From Saccharomyces mikatae IFO 1815 (taxonomy: Eukaryota; Ascomycota; Saccharomycetes; Saccharomycetales; Saccharomycetaceae), in contig NC_079270.1 in the NCBI RefSeq assembly GCF_947241705.1, positions 868,001-932,000 of the forward strand: DNA of 64,000 nt, in the 5' to 3' direction. Under the pieces are notes generated by a model. That model had not been told where the DNA came from and did not search any database. It was given only the letters and a program-made list of their open reading frames with translations. The translations under genes were made by a program, and so were the position numbers. This document shows, in pieces, positions 30,127 to 40,201 of the stretch (within the stretch, counting starts at the first letter, position 1; each line of letters opens with the position of its first letter).

Positions 30127-31146
30127 ATGGATGAGATACAACCTTCAGAGACATTTATGTTGCGAACACCGAAATCAAAAAAAAACATTGGGCTTATAAT
30201 ACCATGTACACCAAGTAAAAAAAGTAAATACTCCCCAGATTTCACAACAGAAGATATTACACCTTCCAAACGGTTTCGTATATATCAAGCTAAATTTAAA
30301 ACAAGTTCAAGAAATGTCAAGGCCCAAACTCTCAGCGTGTCAACAAAGAAAAATCGAGATCAAATAACTAATCCTTTCATGACTGAAGGACATACTGATT
30401 ACTGCAATATTATTAGTCCTGGGTTGAGTTTTGATAACGATTGCTTCTCAGAACATGAATTAGTTAGTCCATTAAGTGATATTTCTTCAATAAACTCCAC
30501 TTCACCTGATGTTGAAAAGCTCGATTCTTTAGATCCTTTTGGTGTTGATTCATTTGTCTGGAATTGTAAACCTCTTGTTAATAAAGAAGCATTGGAGCTC
30601 CATCGAATGATTCATTCTTCGTTTCCCATGAGTCCACCAAAATCTGGCAATGACATGCCACTATTACTACCTAAAATGAAAAAAAGTTTATCTCCAGTTG
30701 GTAGATCGGTTTTCAAACCAACAAGGTATGAACCCTCTCACCGCTTATTGAAGCCCAAAAAATCAATTCTAACGATGCCAGCTAAATCTCTTAATCTCAT
30801 AGTCAGTTCCTCGCGAGGTTCGCTAAATGATGCTACCATTTTTGCCACCGAAATAAATTCTACGTTGAGCAATGAAGAAAATAAATTACCAGCAATTTCT
30901 AGTACCTGGGAAAAGCTTACGATTCCGGTAAATTCTTCAATTAAAGAAAAATATAAAAAGCTTAAAGATCAAATTTATGGACAAGCTGGTAACTCTGACG
31001 AAGATGAAGATAATGAAGAAGACAACCTTCCTGATGCAGCGGTAATAAGAGGCTATAAATTCCAATTGAAAAGATGTGAAGAGCCTACGCCAGAGAATAG
31101 TAAGGACTATAAAAAAGTTCAGTGGGCAAAAGTTTTAGAACAATAG
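30127..31146 (+). CDS. SFG1: Sfg1, nuclear regulator of superficial pseudohyphal growth
   Basis: The product is 339 aa, matching YOR315W by position and family length. S. cerevisiae Sfg1 is a nuclear protein, a putative transcription regulator that promotes surface filamentous growth. It is targeted for degradation through Cdk1 phosphorylation. The protein is hydrophilic and largely disordered, with many Ser/Thr-Pro sites: RTPKSKK, CTPSKKSK, ITPSKRF, SPVGRS and MSPPKSG. A conserved basic start (RTPKSKKNIGLIIPCTPSKK) resembles a nuclear targeting and CDK-site block. An acidic run (NSDEDEDNEEDN) lies near the C terminus. I see no known DNA-binding domain. Confidence 0.93.
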   Translation: MDEIQPSETFMLRTPKSKKNIGLIIPCTPSKKSKYSPDFTTEDITPSKRFRIYQAKFKTSSRNVKAQTLSVSTKKNRDQITNPFMTEGHTDYCNIISPGLSFDNDCFSEHELVSPLSDISSINSTSPDVEKLDSLDPFGVDSFVWNCKPLVNKEALELHRMIHSSFPMSPPKSGNDMPLLLPKMKKSLSPVGRSVFKPTRYEPSHRLLKPKKSILTMPAKSLNLIVSSSRGSLNDATIFATEINSTLSNEENKLPAISSTWEKLTIPVNSSIKEKYKKLKDQIYGQAGNSDEDEDNEEDNLPDAAVIRGYKFQLKRCEEPTPENSKDYKKVQWAKVLEQ

Positions 31147-31383
31147 TTCGGGCCTTCTATCCCTATATATTGTATTCCAATCAAGGGAGTTGTTTTTTGT
31201 TAATAACTGGTCTTTTAAATTAAATGAAAAAAATTTCAGGCATTTTGTGATGAATGTTGTATTCTTTTTTTGAAGTTGGAGTAATCGTAAGAAAGCCAAG
31301 CACCAATCATTATTTTTCCTTTCCATTTTTTGTTGTATTGCAAGAACATCATTATTAAATTATTGCTGTTAACGTTACTGTTG

Positions 31384-31420
<37 letters not shown>

Positions 31421-31587
31421 CATTACCTGTTTGCTTTTCTTTTTCTTTGAATTATATCCTACACTTCTTATTGTATTAAAATTTATGATAAACATTATAT
31501 AAAACATTATAGACGATTGTATATATATACATCGTATAACGATCTTTTAAAAAGTATTCATTTTTCACAATTTTCAACGTAGAGCGC
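31147..31587. other. SFG1-COT1 convergent spacer
   Basis: This 441-bp spacer between two 3' ends is very AT-rich and contains a TTA repeat (31386-31420). No gene is visible. Confidence 0.6.
31386..31420. repeat. TTA trinucleotide microsatellite
   Basis: This is about eleven uninterrupted TTA units in a convergent 3' spacer. It is a plain microsatellite, likely variable in length between strains. Confidence 0.9.
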
Positions 31588-32925
31588 TCAATGGCCATCT
31601 AAGCAGTCATCGGTATTGCAATTGGCAGCATCATCGATGAGACAAGTAGATCCTGAAATAGTGGTGCCGCATGTCCTCGGCCTTAATGATAGAGAAGCAA
31701 TGTGTGGATGGTCATCTTGAGAGCCTGCAGTAGTTCCAATATGTGCAGCTCTTTCGGTCGAACTGACTTCCCTACTCGTAAACTCAGGTTGCAACGTAGC
31801 GGAGTGGATGCCATAATGATGAAGTTTTGCTCTGACTAATTTTGCCAGGTCGGTAAACTGGTCAGGTGTAATATCGAGTTGAATATGCAAAGATGCGATG
31901 TAAATGGACTCCGTTAAATTCCAAATATGAAAGTCATGAATGGCTACGACCCCTGGTATCTGTAAAAGATCTTTTTCCACTTGATCCCCAGATAAAGTAG
32001 AAGGTGTCGCCTGCAACAAGATTTTGGAAGCCCTACACGATAGAGGGAGTGCAGAGGAAAATATTATACCAGTAATTACCAATGAGACAAGTGGATCTGT
32101 ATAATACTTCCAAGAATAGTCGGTTTTCCAAATGAAAAAAGCTGATAATACAACACCAATGTTACCAAGAGCATCACCCAAAACATGTAGGAACACGCCA
32201 TGCATGTTTAAGGATCTCTTGCTTTTCTTATATTGTTCATTATTGCCGCCGCTGGTGATAGTATGACTGGATGCTGAGTATGTTGGCGTCTTCGATGTAT
32301 CTTCTGGCGTCAACAGCCTAGTGTTTTCATTCATGAAATTATTCACTATGGTATTAGGCATAATCTCGTCAATATTGTCCGTACTATCCATAGGTGAGGT
32401 GGCCCCTATTCCGTCATCATGCGCATGAGTATGTGTGTGGGACGATGGCATATGAATCTCTCTGTCAGGAAAGAGATCGCCATGGGAATGACCATGCCCA
32501 TGCCCATGCATTTGACCATGATCGTGAAATAGGAAAAGGCCAGCGCAGTTCGATATCAACCCTGCAATGCCCACATATAGGACTAATTTAGGATTTTCAA
32601 TTACGGGAGGGGCAACAATTCTTTGTAGCGCTTCAATCAGAATAGAGACACATAAGGCAATTAAAAAGATGGAGTTAATCAAAGCACCTAAAATCTCAGC
32701 CCTTTTCCAACCATAAGTATACGTTGAATCTGGGTTTTTGTTTTTGGCAACATTCACCGCCCAAAGGGCAACCACAAGAGAAATTATATCGTTCAGCATA
32801 TGGAATGAGTCGGCAATCAAGGCCAGAGAGTGGGAAATGTACCCGGTAGTTATCTCTATCACAAAAAAAACTGTATCCAGCAGCAGCAAGGATATAATCC
32901 TTATTTCTTTGCTTCCAAATTTCAT
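31588..32925 (-). CDS. COT1: Cot1, vacuolar zinc/cobalt transporter (CDF family)
   Basis: The product is 445 aa. Cot1 moves zinc and cobalt into the vacuole, and Zrc1 is its duplicate partner. The cation-diffusion-facilitator fold is complete with six hydrophobic helices. Metal site A residues are visible in DSFHMLNDI (Asp39, His42, Asp46) on helix 2 and in HVLGDALGN on helix 5. A long His-rich cytosolic loop between helices 4 and 5 (HGHGHGHSHGD, then SHTHTHAHDDG) binds zinc. The C-terminal cytosolic domain (QATPSTLSGDQVEKDLLQIP onward) is the ferredoxin-like metal-sensing domain. An Aft1/2-type box lies about 245 bp upstream. Confidence 0.97.
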   Translation of the reverse strand: MKFGSKEIRIISLLLLDTVFFVIEITTGYISHSLALIADSFHMLNDIISLVVALWAVNVAKNKNPDSTYTYGWKRAEILGALINSIFLIALCVSILIEALQRIVAPPVIENPKLVLYVGIAGLISNCAGLFLFHDHGQMHGHGHGHSHGDLFPDREIHMPSSHTHTHAHDDGIGATSPMDSTDNIDEIMPNTIVNNFMNENTRLLTPEDTSKTPTYSASSHTITSGGNNEQYKKSKRSLNMHGVFLHVLGDALGNIGVVLSAFFIWKTDYSWKYYTDPLVSLVITGIIFSSALPLSCRASKILLQATPSTLSGDQVEKDLLQIPGVVAIHDFHIWNLTESIYIASLHIQLDITPDQFTDLAKLVRAKLHHYGIHSATLQPEFTSREVSSTERAAHIGTTAGSQDDHPHIASLSLRPRTCGTTISGSTCLIDDAANCNTDDCLDGH

Positions 32926-33166
32926 TTCTTCTCGATCCTTCCGTGCCTGGTATGCAATATTATTGATAGAAAAGAATGAATTCGTGTACTACAATAAACC
33001 AAAAAATCTCACTGAGCAATCGCTTGGGAATATATAAGATAACGTATTCCCTCTATTGTTTAGAGATTCGATTTGGCCTTCCTGCTTTATGTGGATCGTC
33101 AGCATATTGCCTTTGCCTTGAACATGAAAATTCGCTACTGAAAGCGGGTAGGCGGATGTGAGTATA

Positions 33167-33174
33167 TACACCCA
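33167..33174 (+). promoter_or_regulatory. Aft1/Aft2-type iron-response box near COT1
   Basis: TACACCCA fits the YRCACCCR consensus. It lies about 245 bp upstream of COT1. COT1 is induced by iron shortage through Aft2/Aft1 in S. cerevisiae. The core is short, so the call is tentative. Confidence 0.4.
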
Positions 33175-33628
33175 CATTTCCTTTTTTCAGGACCAAGCTG
33201 ACTACTTTAAGAGATATACGACTGTTGGCTGGCGGCCGTGGGATGTGCGCTTAAGAACCACCAATATGAGGCAATGAGACTCATTGTAGTGAAAATAGAT
33301 TATAGCAAGCACAGGAGAAGGTCCAGTTAAATCGTAGAATTTTCAAGCGGCGGTCTCTCCACACTTTGCTTCTCTTTCTTGCAATATGTTGTGATCACAT
33401 GTTTTATCTATGTTAACCAAGAAAACTGTGTACGTTGACAAAGCCATACGGATAATATAACTAAAACGAAAAATAAAACCACTATTAATTAACAACTAGG
33501 CTCTATGCAGTAAAAAAAAAGGCGAAGTGTTGAAATTCGCTGTAACGTATATAAACTCAGCTACCCTATAACAAACCTATTCGTTTTAATATAGGGAGGT
33601 ATTGAACTGTAAACCTACTAAAGCATTT

Positions 33629-33639
33629 ATTTATATTTT
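33629..33639 (+). other. ARS consensus sequence match
   Basis: ATTTATATTTT matches WTTTAYRTTTW at 11 of 11 positions, within a nucleosome-poor divergent promoter. Such matches are common, so origin activity is only possible. Confidence 0.25.
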
Positions 33640-34506
33640 TGTTCCCAACAGCAGCATTAACTCGGCCGGGAGTAGGAACGAAGATCAGACACGGAAAAAA
33701 GCGGAAACTAAAAATGAAATATCTTGATAAATGTTGCTATAAAAAAAAGAAGTCACATTTGTAAGGGGAGAGGGTCTTTCTGGTCAACGCTTTTGTGCAC
33801 AGAATAAGAGTACGTCACCGAGGTTTTCATACACGTCACTTCGTTGCACAAGACCGGTCAATATGCCTTCCCTGCAGCTCACTGTGAAAAGAAGCCAGGC
33901 ACCATTGATACATCCGATAACACCGGCTGTATCCTTTAGCACGCAGGGTTTTCCCGACAAATGATCAAGCCGCGTTAACCGCGGAGGAGAAAACTACTTG
34001 AAAGAAGAATGAGGGAAGGGGGCTTGGATGTCATCTTTTATAAGGAAAATGACAGGGACAATAGTTAAGTCTATAACGCTGTGACAGGATCATGATGATC
34101 GTCATGTCAGAATTCATAAACATAGTAAATATAACATCACTTGATACTGAATAAAAGAGCACCCATCCACCGCATAAGAGATGGAAGAGGTGGTGTGCAC
34201 AGGGTAACAGACATACGTTGCCTTGGCGCGTGTTTTTTTTTTTTTTGCTTTTTTTGGTTCCTTTTTTGGTTCCTTTTCGGTTTCTTTCGCGGATATCGTA
34301 TTATCGATATACAAGGGAAATATTTGGAGATCTTCTTCGCTGCCTTTAAATGAGAGGCTTTAACCGCCTTATTTTCTCTTTTTTTCTTTTTGCCCCTCAC
34401 TTATCCTGGAACCATTGTAATATATTTAATAAGCTCAAAAGGTCTTGTTATTGGTAAAGATAAAATAAAGAACAAGACAAACAAAAACACTAAAAAAGAC
34501 AACAAT

Positions 34507-36609
34507 ATGGTTGCTCAATATACTGTCCCAGTTGGGAAAGCGGCCAATGAACATGAAACTGCTCCAAGAAGAAATTATCAATGTAGCGAGAAGCCAATGG
34601 TCAGACCGCCTAACACTAAGTGTTCCACGGTTTATGAGTTTGCTCTGGAGTGCTTCCAGAAGAACAAAAATTTCAATGCCATGGGCTGGAGGGATGTTAA
34701 GGAAATTCACGAAGAGTCCAAATCTGTTGTGAAAAAAGTTGATGGTAAGGAGACTTCTGTAGAGAAAAAATGGATGTATTATGAACTATCTCATTACAGT
34801 TATAACTCCTTCGACCAATTGACGGATATCATGCACGATGTTGGTCGTGGGCTGGTGAAAATGGGGTTGAAGCCTAATGATGACGATAAATTACATCTTT
34901 ATGCCGCAACTTCCCACAAATGGATGAAGATGTTCCTGGGCGCACAGTCGCAGGGTATTCCTGTTGTTACTGCTTATGACACCTTGGGTGAGAAAGGACT
35001 GATTCATTCGCTAGTGCAAACCGGCTCTAACGCCATCTTTACAGATAACTCTTTACTTTCAACTTTAATCAAGCCAGTACAAGCCGCTCAGGATGTAAAA
35101 TTCATAATTCACTTCGATTCCATCGACCCTGCAGACAAGAGGCAAAGTGGTAAGATCTATCAATCTGCCCATGATGCTATCGATAAGATCAAAGAGGCTA
35201 GACCTGATATTAAGACCTTCAGCTTCGAAGAAATCCTGAAACTAGGTGAAGACTCTCGTAACGAGATCGATGTTCATCCGCCTAGTAGTGATGATCTTTG
35301 CTGCATTATGTACACTTCAGGTTCTACAGGTGAACCAAAGGGTGTAGTCCTGAAGCATTCAAATATTGTTGCAGGTGTTGGAGGTGCAAGTTTGAATGTT
35401 TTAAAATTTGTGGGAAATACAGATCGTGTTATTTGCTTTTTGCCACTTGCCCACATTTTTGAATTAGTATTCGAGTTATTATCCTTTTACTGGGGTGCCT
35501 GCATTGGTTATGCCACCGTAAAAACTTTGACCAACAGTTCCGTGAGAAATTGTCAGGGTGATTTGCAAGAGTTCAAACCCACTATTATGGTTGGTGTTGC
35601 TGCTGTTTGGGAAACAGTAAGAAAAGGAATTCTAAACCAAATTGATAATCTACCCTTCCTCACTAAGAAAATCTTTTGGACTACTTATAATACAAAGTTG
35701 AACATGCATCGTTTCCACATTCCCGGCGGCGGCATCTTGGGTAATTTGATTTTCAAGAAAATCAGAACTGCCACAGGTGGACAATTGCGGTATTTGTTAA
35801 ACGGTGGTTCTCCGATTAGTCGGGACGCTCAGGAGTTCATTTCCAATTTGATTTGCCCCATGTTGATCGGTTATGGTTTAACCGAAACATGTGCTAGCAC
35901 TACTATCTTGAATCCTGCCCATTTCGAACTGGGCGTCGCAGGTGATTTGACTGGATGTGTCACAGTCAAGTTAATAGATGTTGAAGAATTAGGCTATTTT
36001 GCTAAGAACAACCAGGGTGAAGTCTGGATCAAAGGTGCCAATGTCACACCGGAATACTATAAAAACGAAAAGGAAACTTCTCAAGCTTTAACCAGCGATG
36101 GCTGGTTCAAGACTGGTGATATCGGTGAATGGGAAGCAAATGGCCACTTGAAAATTATTGACAGAAAGAAAAATTTGGTGAAGACAATGAACGGTGAATA
36201 TATTGCTCTTGAAAAACTAGAATCCGTTTACAGATCCAACGAATACGTTGCTAACATTTGCGTTTACGCTGACCAATCCAAAACTAAGCCGGTCGGTATC
36301 ATTGTGCCAAATCATGCTCCATTAACAAAATTGGCCAAAAAATTGGGAATCATGGAACGGAGTGATAGTTCAATTAACATTGAGAATTACTTGCAGGATT
36401 CAAAATTGGTTAAAGCTGTTTATTCTGATCTGTTGAAGACAGGTAAAGACCAAGGCTTAGTCGGTATTGAATTACTAGCAGGTATAGTGTTCTTTGACGG
36501 CGAATGGACCCCACAAAACGGTTATGTTACATCCGCTCAGAAATTGAAAAGGAAGGAGATTTTGAATGCCGTCAAAGACAAAGTCGACGCCGTCTATGGT
36601 TCTTCTTAA
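34507..36609 (+). CDS. FAA1: Faa1, long-chain fatty acyl-CoA synthetase
   Basis: The product is 700 aa, the S. cerevisiae length. Faa1 activates imported and endogenous C12-C18 fatty acids to acyl-CoA and is the main such enzyme of the cell; Faa4 is its duplicate partner. The ATP/AMP-binding motif YTSGSTGEPKG starts at Tyr269. The fatty-acyl-CoA-synthetase signature DGWFKTGDIGEWEANGHLKI starts at Asp531, followed by DRKKNLVK. The gate-like segment YGLTETCAST is present. I chose the ATG at 34507 (MVAQYTVPVGKAANEHETAP). The frame is open further upstream but only to a TTG in the leader. Confidence 0.98.
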   Translation: MVAQYTVPVGKAANEHETAPRRNYQCSEKPMVRPPNTKCSTVYEFALECFQKNKNFNAMGWRDVKEIHEESKSVVKKVDGKETSVEKKWMYYELSHYSYNSFDQLTDIMHDVGRGLVKMGLKPNDDDKLHLYAATSHKWMKMFLGAQSQGIPVVTAYDTLGEKGLIHSLVQTGSNAIFTDNSLLSTLIKPVQAAQDVKFIIHFDSIDPADKRQSGKIYQSAHDAIDKIKEARPDIKTFSFEEILKLGEDSRNEIDVHPPSSDDLCCIMYTSGSTGEPKGVVLKHSNIVAGVGGASLNVLKFVGNTDRVICFLPLAHIFELVFELLSFYWGACIGYATVKTLTNSSVRNCQGDLQEFKPTIMVGVAAVWETVRKGILNQIDNLPFLTKKIFWTTYNTKLNMHRFHIPGGGILGNLIFKKIRTATGGQLRYLLNGGSPISRDAQEFISNLICPMLIGYGLTETCASTTILNPAHFELGVAGDLTGCVTVKLIDVEELGYFAKNNQGEVWIKGANVTPEYYKNEKETSQALTSDGWFKTGDIGEWEANGHLKIIDRKKNLVKTMNGEYIALEKLESVYRSNEYVANICVYADQSKTKPVGIIVPNHAPLTKLAKKLGIMERSDSSINIENYLQDSKLVKAVYSDLLKTGKDQGLVGIELLAGIVFFDGEWTPQNGYVTSAQKLKRKEILNAVKDKVDAVYGSS

Positions 36610-37942
36610 TTAAGCGACTTTGCCATGGCGGCAACCCTCACTACGCTAGGAACGCATTTTATCTTCTGCTTTAAAACCGCTAACTATAATGTAATAGAAT
36701 GCAAAGGTTACCTTGTTTTAATGTTGTTGCCTTTTTCTGCTGGTCGTATCATCTCATTTTACATATGTTTGTAGTTTGTTTCATCATATTAACCATAGCA
36801 TATATTAGATATACTCATGATCACGATGAAAAATGTACATTTCATCATGTTCTAAAAAATAATATGACTGACCTGTGTCAGTTTATTACTAAAGTCTGAG
36901 CGATGAATCTATATATACTTAAGTGTTTATTTACCTCAATATGCGTATCGACGCCAAGAGCTCAAAATAAGAGTTGACCTCGTTTTATTTGGACTCTCGG
37001 CTATTTGTTGAGCAAACAGAGCTTCAGAGATGTTGTTAACTTTAGTGCATTATGCACTGATTTTTCAGTACTCAGTTCAACAGCTCTCTACACATCACAG
37101 CACGTAAACCATAGCAACCAGTAGCTCCTATATGTTGCCGCATACAACAAAAGAAGAACTAGAAGCCTACCATCCTCTGCGAACAACCCATTTTTTCGTG
37201 CCCGACGTCCAAGGCACTCTGCTGTGAGCGTGCCTAAAGACGCGTAACTTTACCAGATGTATGATTTCTCAACAATTCTACTAAACACAAAGGAATGGCG
37301 TGGCAAAAACACTATATATCAAGATTGTTGAGTACTCAGCTGTTAGTATTTTTTTACGACACACGCCAAGTTTGACACATTATATGTGACTTCTTTCGAC
37401 CAGTGACCTGCTACTCCTTTTGTGGCTAGACATTTTTATGTAAATGAGTTTAGTTTTATTCGCGTAGAGTTGACCAAAAGATAGCACCGTTAGGCGGTAA
37501 GAATTGAAATTAAGAAGGTACGTCATTGTTGGCTTGTCATGATTGGTCTGCCAATTCAATTACCTTGGGAGGGAAACTGCCGAATGTTTGGTTGAAAATC
37601 CAACAAATTACTCATTAACCCCGTTCATTCATTACTCTTGATGGACCTTCTTCTCAATGTCGAAGATTTTATTCTTGGCATTGTTGAAATTTTGACACAA
37701 CCCACGAGAATCTAGCTCGGCGTTTATTTTTCTGTTCCAGACTCAGCAAAACTCCACCTACTACCCTGCTTTTATATAAGAGCATTCGGATTACCCGATA
37801 CAAAACGGATATAAAACGGAAATGAGGTGTGTATCGCCAAGTCAAGTATCAAAGTAGAAATTACCGAGATGAGGTGTGAGGATGGTATGGAGGAAAAGAG
37901 TAGTTAACCAACAAGAGAGAGGTAATTCCAAGACTAACGTTA
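36610..37942. other. FAA1-HSH49 spacer (1.33 kb)
   Basis: This is a long gene-poor stretch between two plus-strand genes. It contains a Reb1 site near HSH49 (37791-37797), one MCB-like ACGCGT (37240-37245) and duplicated ATGAGGTGTG segments near 37822 and 37869. It covers the place of the dubious S. cerevisiae ORF YOR318C. I see no gene that I can support. Confidence 0.55.
37791..37797 (+). promoter_or_regulatory. Reb1 site upstream of HSH49
   Basis: TTACCCG lies 146-152 bp upstream of the HSH49 ATG, the usual position for a general regulatory factor that opens a promoter. Confidence 0.5.
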
Positions 37943-38584
37943 ATGAACTACAACACAGACTCTGGTAATACAGTTTATGTCGGGAATCTAGATCCAAGAA
38001 TAACGAAAGAACAACTTTATGAACTTTTCATTCAGATTAACCCAGTTTTAAGGATAAAGTATCCTAAGGATAAAGTTTTGCAAACTCACCAAGGGTACGC
38101 ATTCATCGAATTCTATAACAGAGAGGATGCTCAATATGTGATACAAATAATGCATAATACAGTCAAGTTATACGATCGACTGATAAAAGTTCGTCAAGTG
38201 ACCAGTTCCATAGGAACTTCCAATTTAGCTTCGAATAGTTCTAGGGACATAACTTTACCTGTTGCTAAGTTGTTTATAAAAAACCTAGCAGATTCGATAA
38301 ACTGTGACCAATTGACGAAAATATTTAACAAATTTGGCAGGACAATAAGCGAACCTAAGATTTTTCATCTATCGAACGGGAAATTGAAATGTGCGTATGT
38401 TTATTTTGAAGATTTTGAGAAAGCAGATTTGGCAATAAAATCGTTGGACAACCAACTAGTGGCTAACAGTAGAATAAATGTTGATTATGCTTTTAAGGAA
38501 AGTGGCAAAGGTAACGCGAAATATGGCGACGAGGTTGATAGATTGTTGAATAAAGAAGCATTAAAGCATGACATGTTAAAATAA
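37943..38584 (+). CDS. HSH49: Hsh49, SF3b subunit (SAP49/SF3B4), U2 snRNP
   Basis: The product is 213 aa, as in S. cerevisiae. Hsh49 is an RNA-binding subunit of SF3b, which helps U2 snRNP bind the branch point. Two RRMs are visible. RRM1 (about 10-86) has VYVGNL as RNP2 and GYAFIEF as RNP1. RRM2 (about 107-185) has LFIKNL and CAYVYF. A short charged tail ends NKEALKHDMLK. The human counterpart has a long proline-rich C terminus that this yeast form lacks. Its 3' end converges on GNT1 (144 bp). Confidence 0.96.
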   Translation: MNYNTDSGNTVYVGNLDPRITKEQLYELFIQINPVLRIKYPKDKVLQTHQGYAFIEFYNREDAQYVIQIMHNTVKLYDRLIKVRQVTSSIGTSNLASNSSRDITLPVAKLFIKNLADSINCDQLTKIFNKFGRTISEPKIFHLSNGKLKCAYVYFEDFEKADLAIKSLDNQLVANSRINVDYAFKESGKGNAKYGDEVDRLLNKEALKHDMLK

Positions 38585-38728
38585 GGTCCCACTACTAACC
38601 ACAAAACAAGAAATATAAACGTAACAAAAGCACCGCCGGCATTAGTACGTTATATACTTATATATATGTACTAGGGGCTATATTGATTTTTACACTTATT
38701 TATTGTCTTTTTGACTTCCTCCTCGCAG

Positions 38729-40201
38729 TTAAACCGAGCAAATTTCACTGGATTTCTTGTAGGAAAAGTACACTGAGCTCCAAATATTGCAAGCTTCATT
38801 TTTTGATTCTGCATCCTCAGCTTTTTCTTCTTTTGCAGCACATTTGAATCTATCCATCGAAGTATAATACCAAGGCTTACCTAATGGGTAATCTGAAAAA
38901 TGAATATACTTGGATTTTGCAACGGTGTCATTTAATGAACCAAGGATATCATTTCCATCATCATCCAATGTCTTATAACCTAAAATATCATTATAAATCA
39001 TAGGATAATGTTGTGGGTTTTTCAATGAGCCTGTTAGTAAGCCATACCTTGCAAACGGCAGAACTAATACCTCTGGTTTAAAAAGGTTCTTGACTTTCCT
39101 GAAAAAAATGAATTGTTCATAAATAATCCTTTTCAAGTTGTACATCTCTTCATTGATCAAATCCATATCGTATTTCTCCTTCTTATTTAACACTTTGGGC
39201 AGCGTAACCTTCATAATTTTATCAAATACTTCCTTTGAGGGACTGATAACCATTAAATTGGAGGCAAATTTTAACTTACCAACCTTTTTGCTACTCTGAA
39301 AATTAAATAGCGGTGAAAGAGATGATGTAGAACTCATAATATCTTGGGCTATGTTATTCGAATTTAGATATAACGAATGTGGCAAGCTTGGTAAATGGTT
39401 ATAAATCATCTGACCCTTACGAATTCTTTTGGTAAGCACTTTAGTATACGATTCAAGATTGATAGGTTGCTTTTCACGATGTTGGGTTTCATGGTACGAT
39501 TTTTTTAAATCATCATTAGATAAAGACCAATATGTTAGTGGTGCTGCAAATTTGATGTGATCAGGCAAAAAGAATAACTCGTCTAAATCAGATCTTAAAT
39601 TTGCATCGTTATCGAAGTAAATAATACGATCAAATTCTGTTTGGTTAAATACCAGTAATTTCGTTAAGCTTTCGTTCCAAGGCGTAGTATCCTTTGGCTT
39701 GACAATATTGTCTATATATTTGATAATAACCTGATTCTCATCTATAGCTTGTATCTTGCGAAGAAGTAAGTTGACATCATCTATTTTTGAAGAAGTGCTT
39801 GATTCTACTAGATCTTGGGATATCAGAAGGACCAATTTAGCCTTTGTTCCAAACTCCTGTTTCAAATCATTAAAAATGATCAAGGTATTACACAGATAGT
39901 CTGCATCCGTTACATAGTTCACGTAGGCAAACTTTGACCATTCAATTACTCGATTACTCTTCAGCTCTCCATCCAAACGGGCTGCATATAGCTCATCTAT
40001 TGTTCCGACAGGAATCTGCTTAATCTCTAATGGATTGTAAATGTGAAGTCCATCCTTTTTCTGTTGAAAATACTTTTTATAGTACTTTATTTCCTCATTG
40101 TACTGGAAGTGGACGACACATCTCGATACTATAAATACGGTGAGAACACCAAACAAAACGAACACAAGGAACCTAATTCTTCTTTTGGAGATCAGCCTCA
40201 T
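38729..40201 (-). CDS. GNT1: Gnt1, Golgi N-acetylglucosaminyltransferase
   Basis: The product is 490 aa. Gnt1 adds N-acetylglucosamine to N-glycan mannose in the medial Golgi. It is a type II membrane protein with a short basic cytosolic tail (MRLISKRRIR), one membrane anchor (about residues 11-27, LVFVLFGVLTVFIVS) and a lumenal stem. The catalytic domain shows a glycosyltransferase DxD motif in IIYFDNDANLRSD (about residue 195). Five or so cysteines in the last 40 residues may form lumenal disulfides. It is divergent from PMT3 across a 0.9-kb spacer with three Tbf1-like boxes. Confidence 0.95.
   Translation of the reverse strand: MRLISKRRIRFLVFVLFGVLTVFIVSRCVVHFQYNEEIKYYKKYFQQKKDGLHIYNPLEIKQIPVGTIDELYAARLDGELKSNRVIEWSKFAYVNYVTDADYLCNTLIIFNDLKQEFGTKAKLVLLISQDLVESSTSSKIDDVNLLLRKIQAIDENQVIIKYIDNIVKPKDTTPWNESLTKLLVFNQTEFDRIIYFDNDANLRSDLDELFFLPDHIKFAAPLTYWSLSNDDLKKSYHETQHREKQPINLESYTKVLTKRIRKGQMIYNHLPSLPHSLYLNSNNIAQDIMSSTSSLSPLFNFQSSKKVGKLKFASNLMVISPSKEVFDKIMKVTLPKVLNKKEKYDMDLINEEMYNLKRIIYEQFIFFRKVKNLFKPEVLVLPFARYGLLTGSLKNPQHYPMIYNDILGYKTLDDDGNDILGSLNDTVAKSKYIHFSDYPLGKPWYYTSMDRFKCAAKEEKAEDAESKNEACNIWSSVYFSYKKSSEICSV

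Larger units (their letters stand above)
32926..34506. other. COT1-FAA1 divergent intergenic region (1.58 kb)
   Basis: This region holds an Aft-type box near COT1 (33167-33174), a perfect 11-bp ARS consensus (33629-33639) and several AGGGG boxes. Closer to FAA1 it has a GC patch near 33969-33990, a T run (34231-34245) and two GGTTCCTTTT repeats. A minus-strand 62-codon ATG frame (32989-33177) lies where I recall the small uncharacterised S. cerevisiae ORF YOR316C-A. I cannot confirm that it is the same. Confidence 0.55.

Noticed and set aside
33979-33985. CCGCGGA near FAA1, close to a drug-response element
   Set aside because: One base differs from TCCGCGGA and FAA1 is not a Pdr1 target that I know of; it may be part of a GC-rich patch only.
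34390-34506. In-frame upstream extension of FAA1
   Set aside because: It begins at TTG, not ATG, and the S. cerevisiae protein starts at the ATG at 34507; the stretch is A-rich leader.
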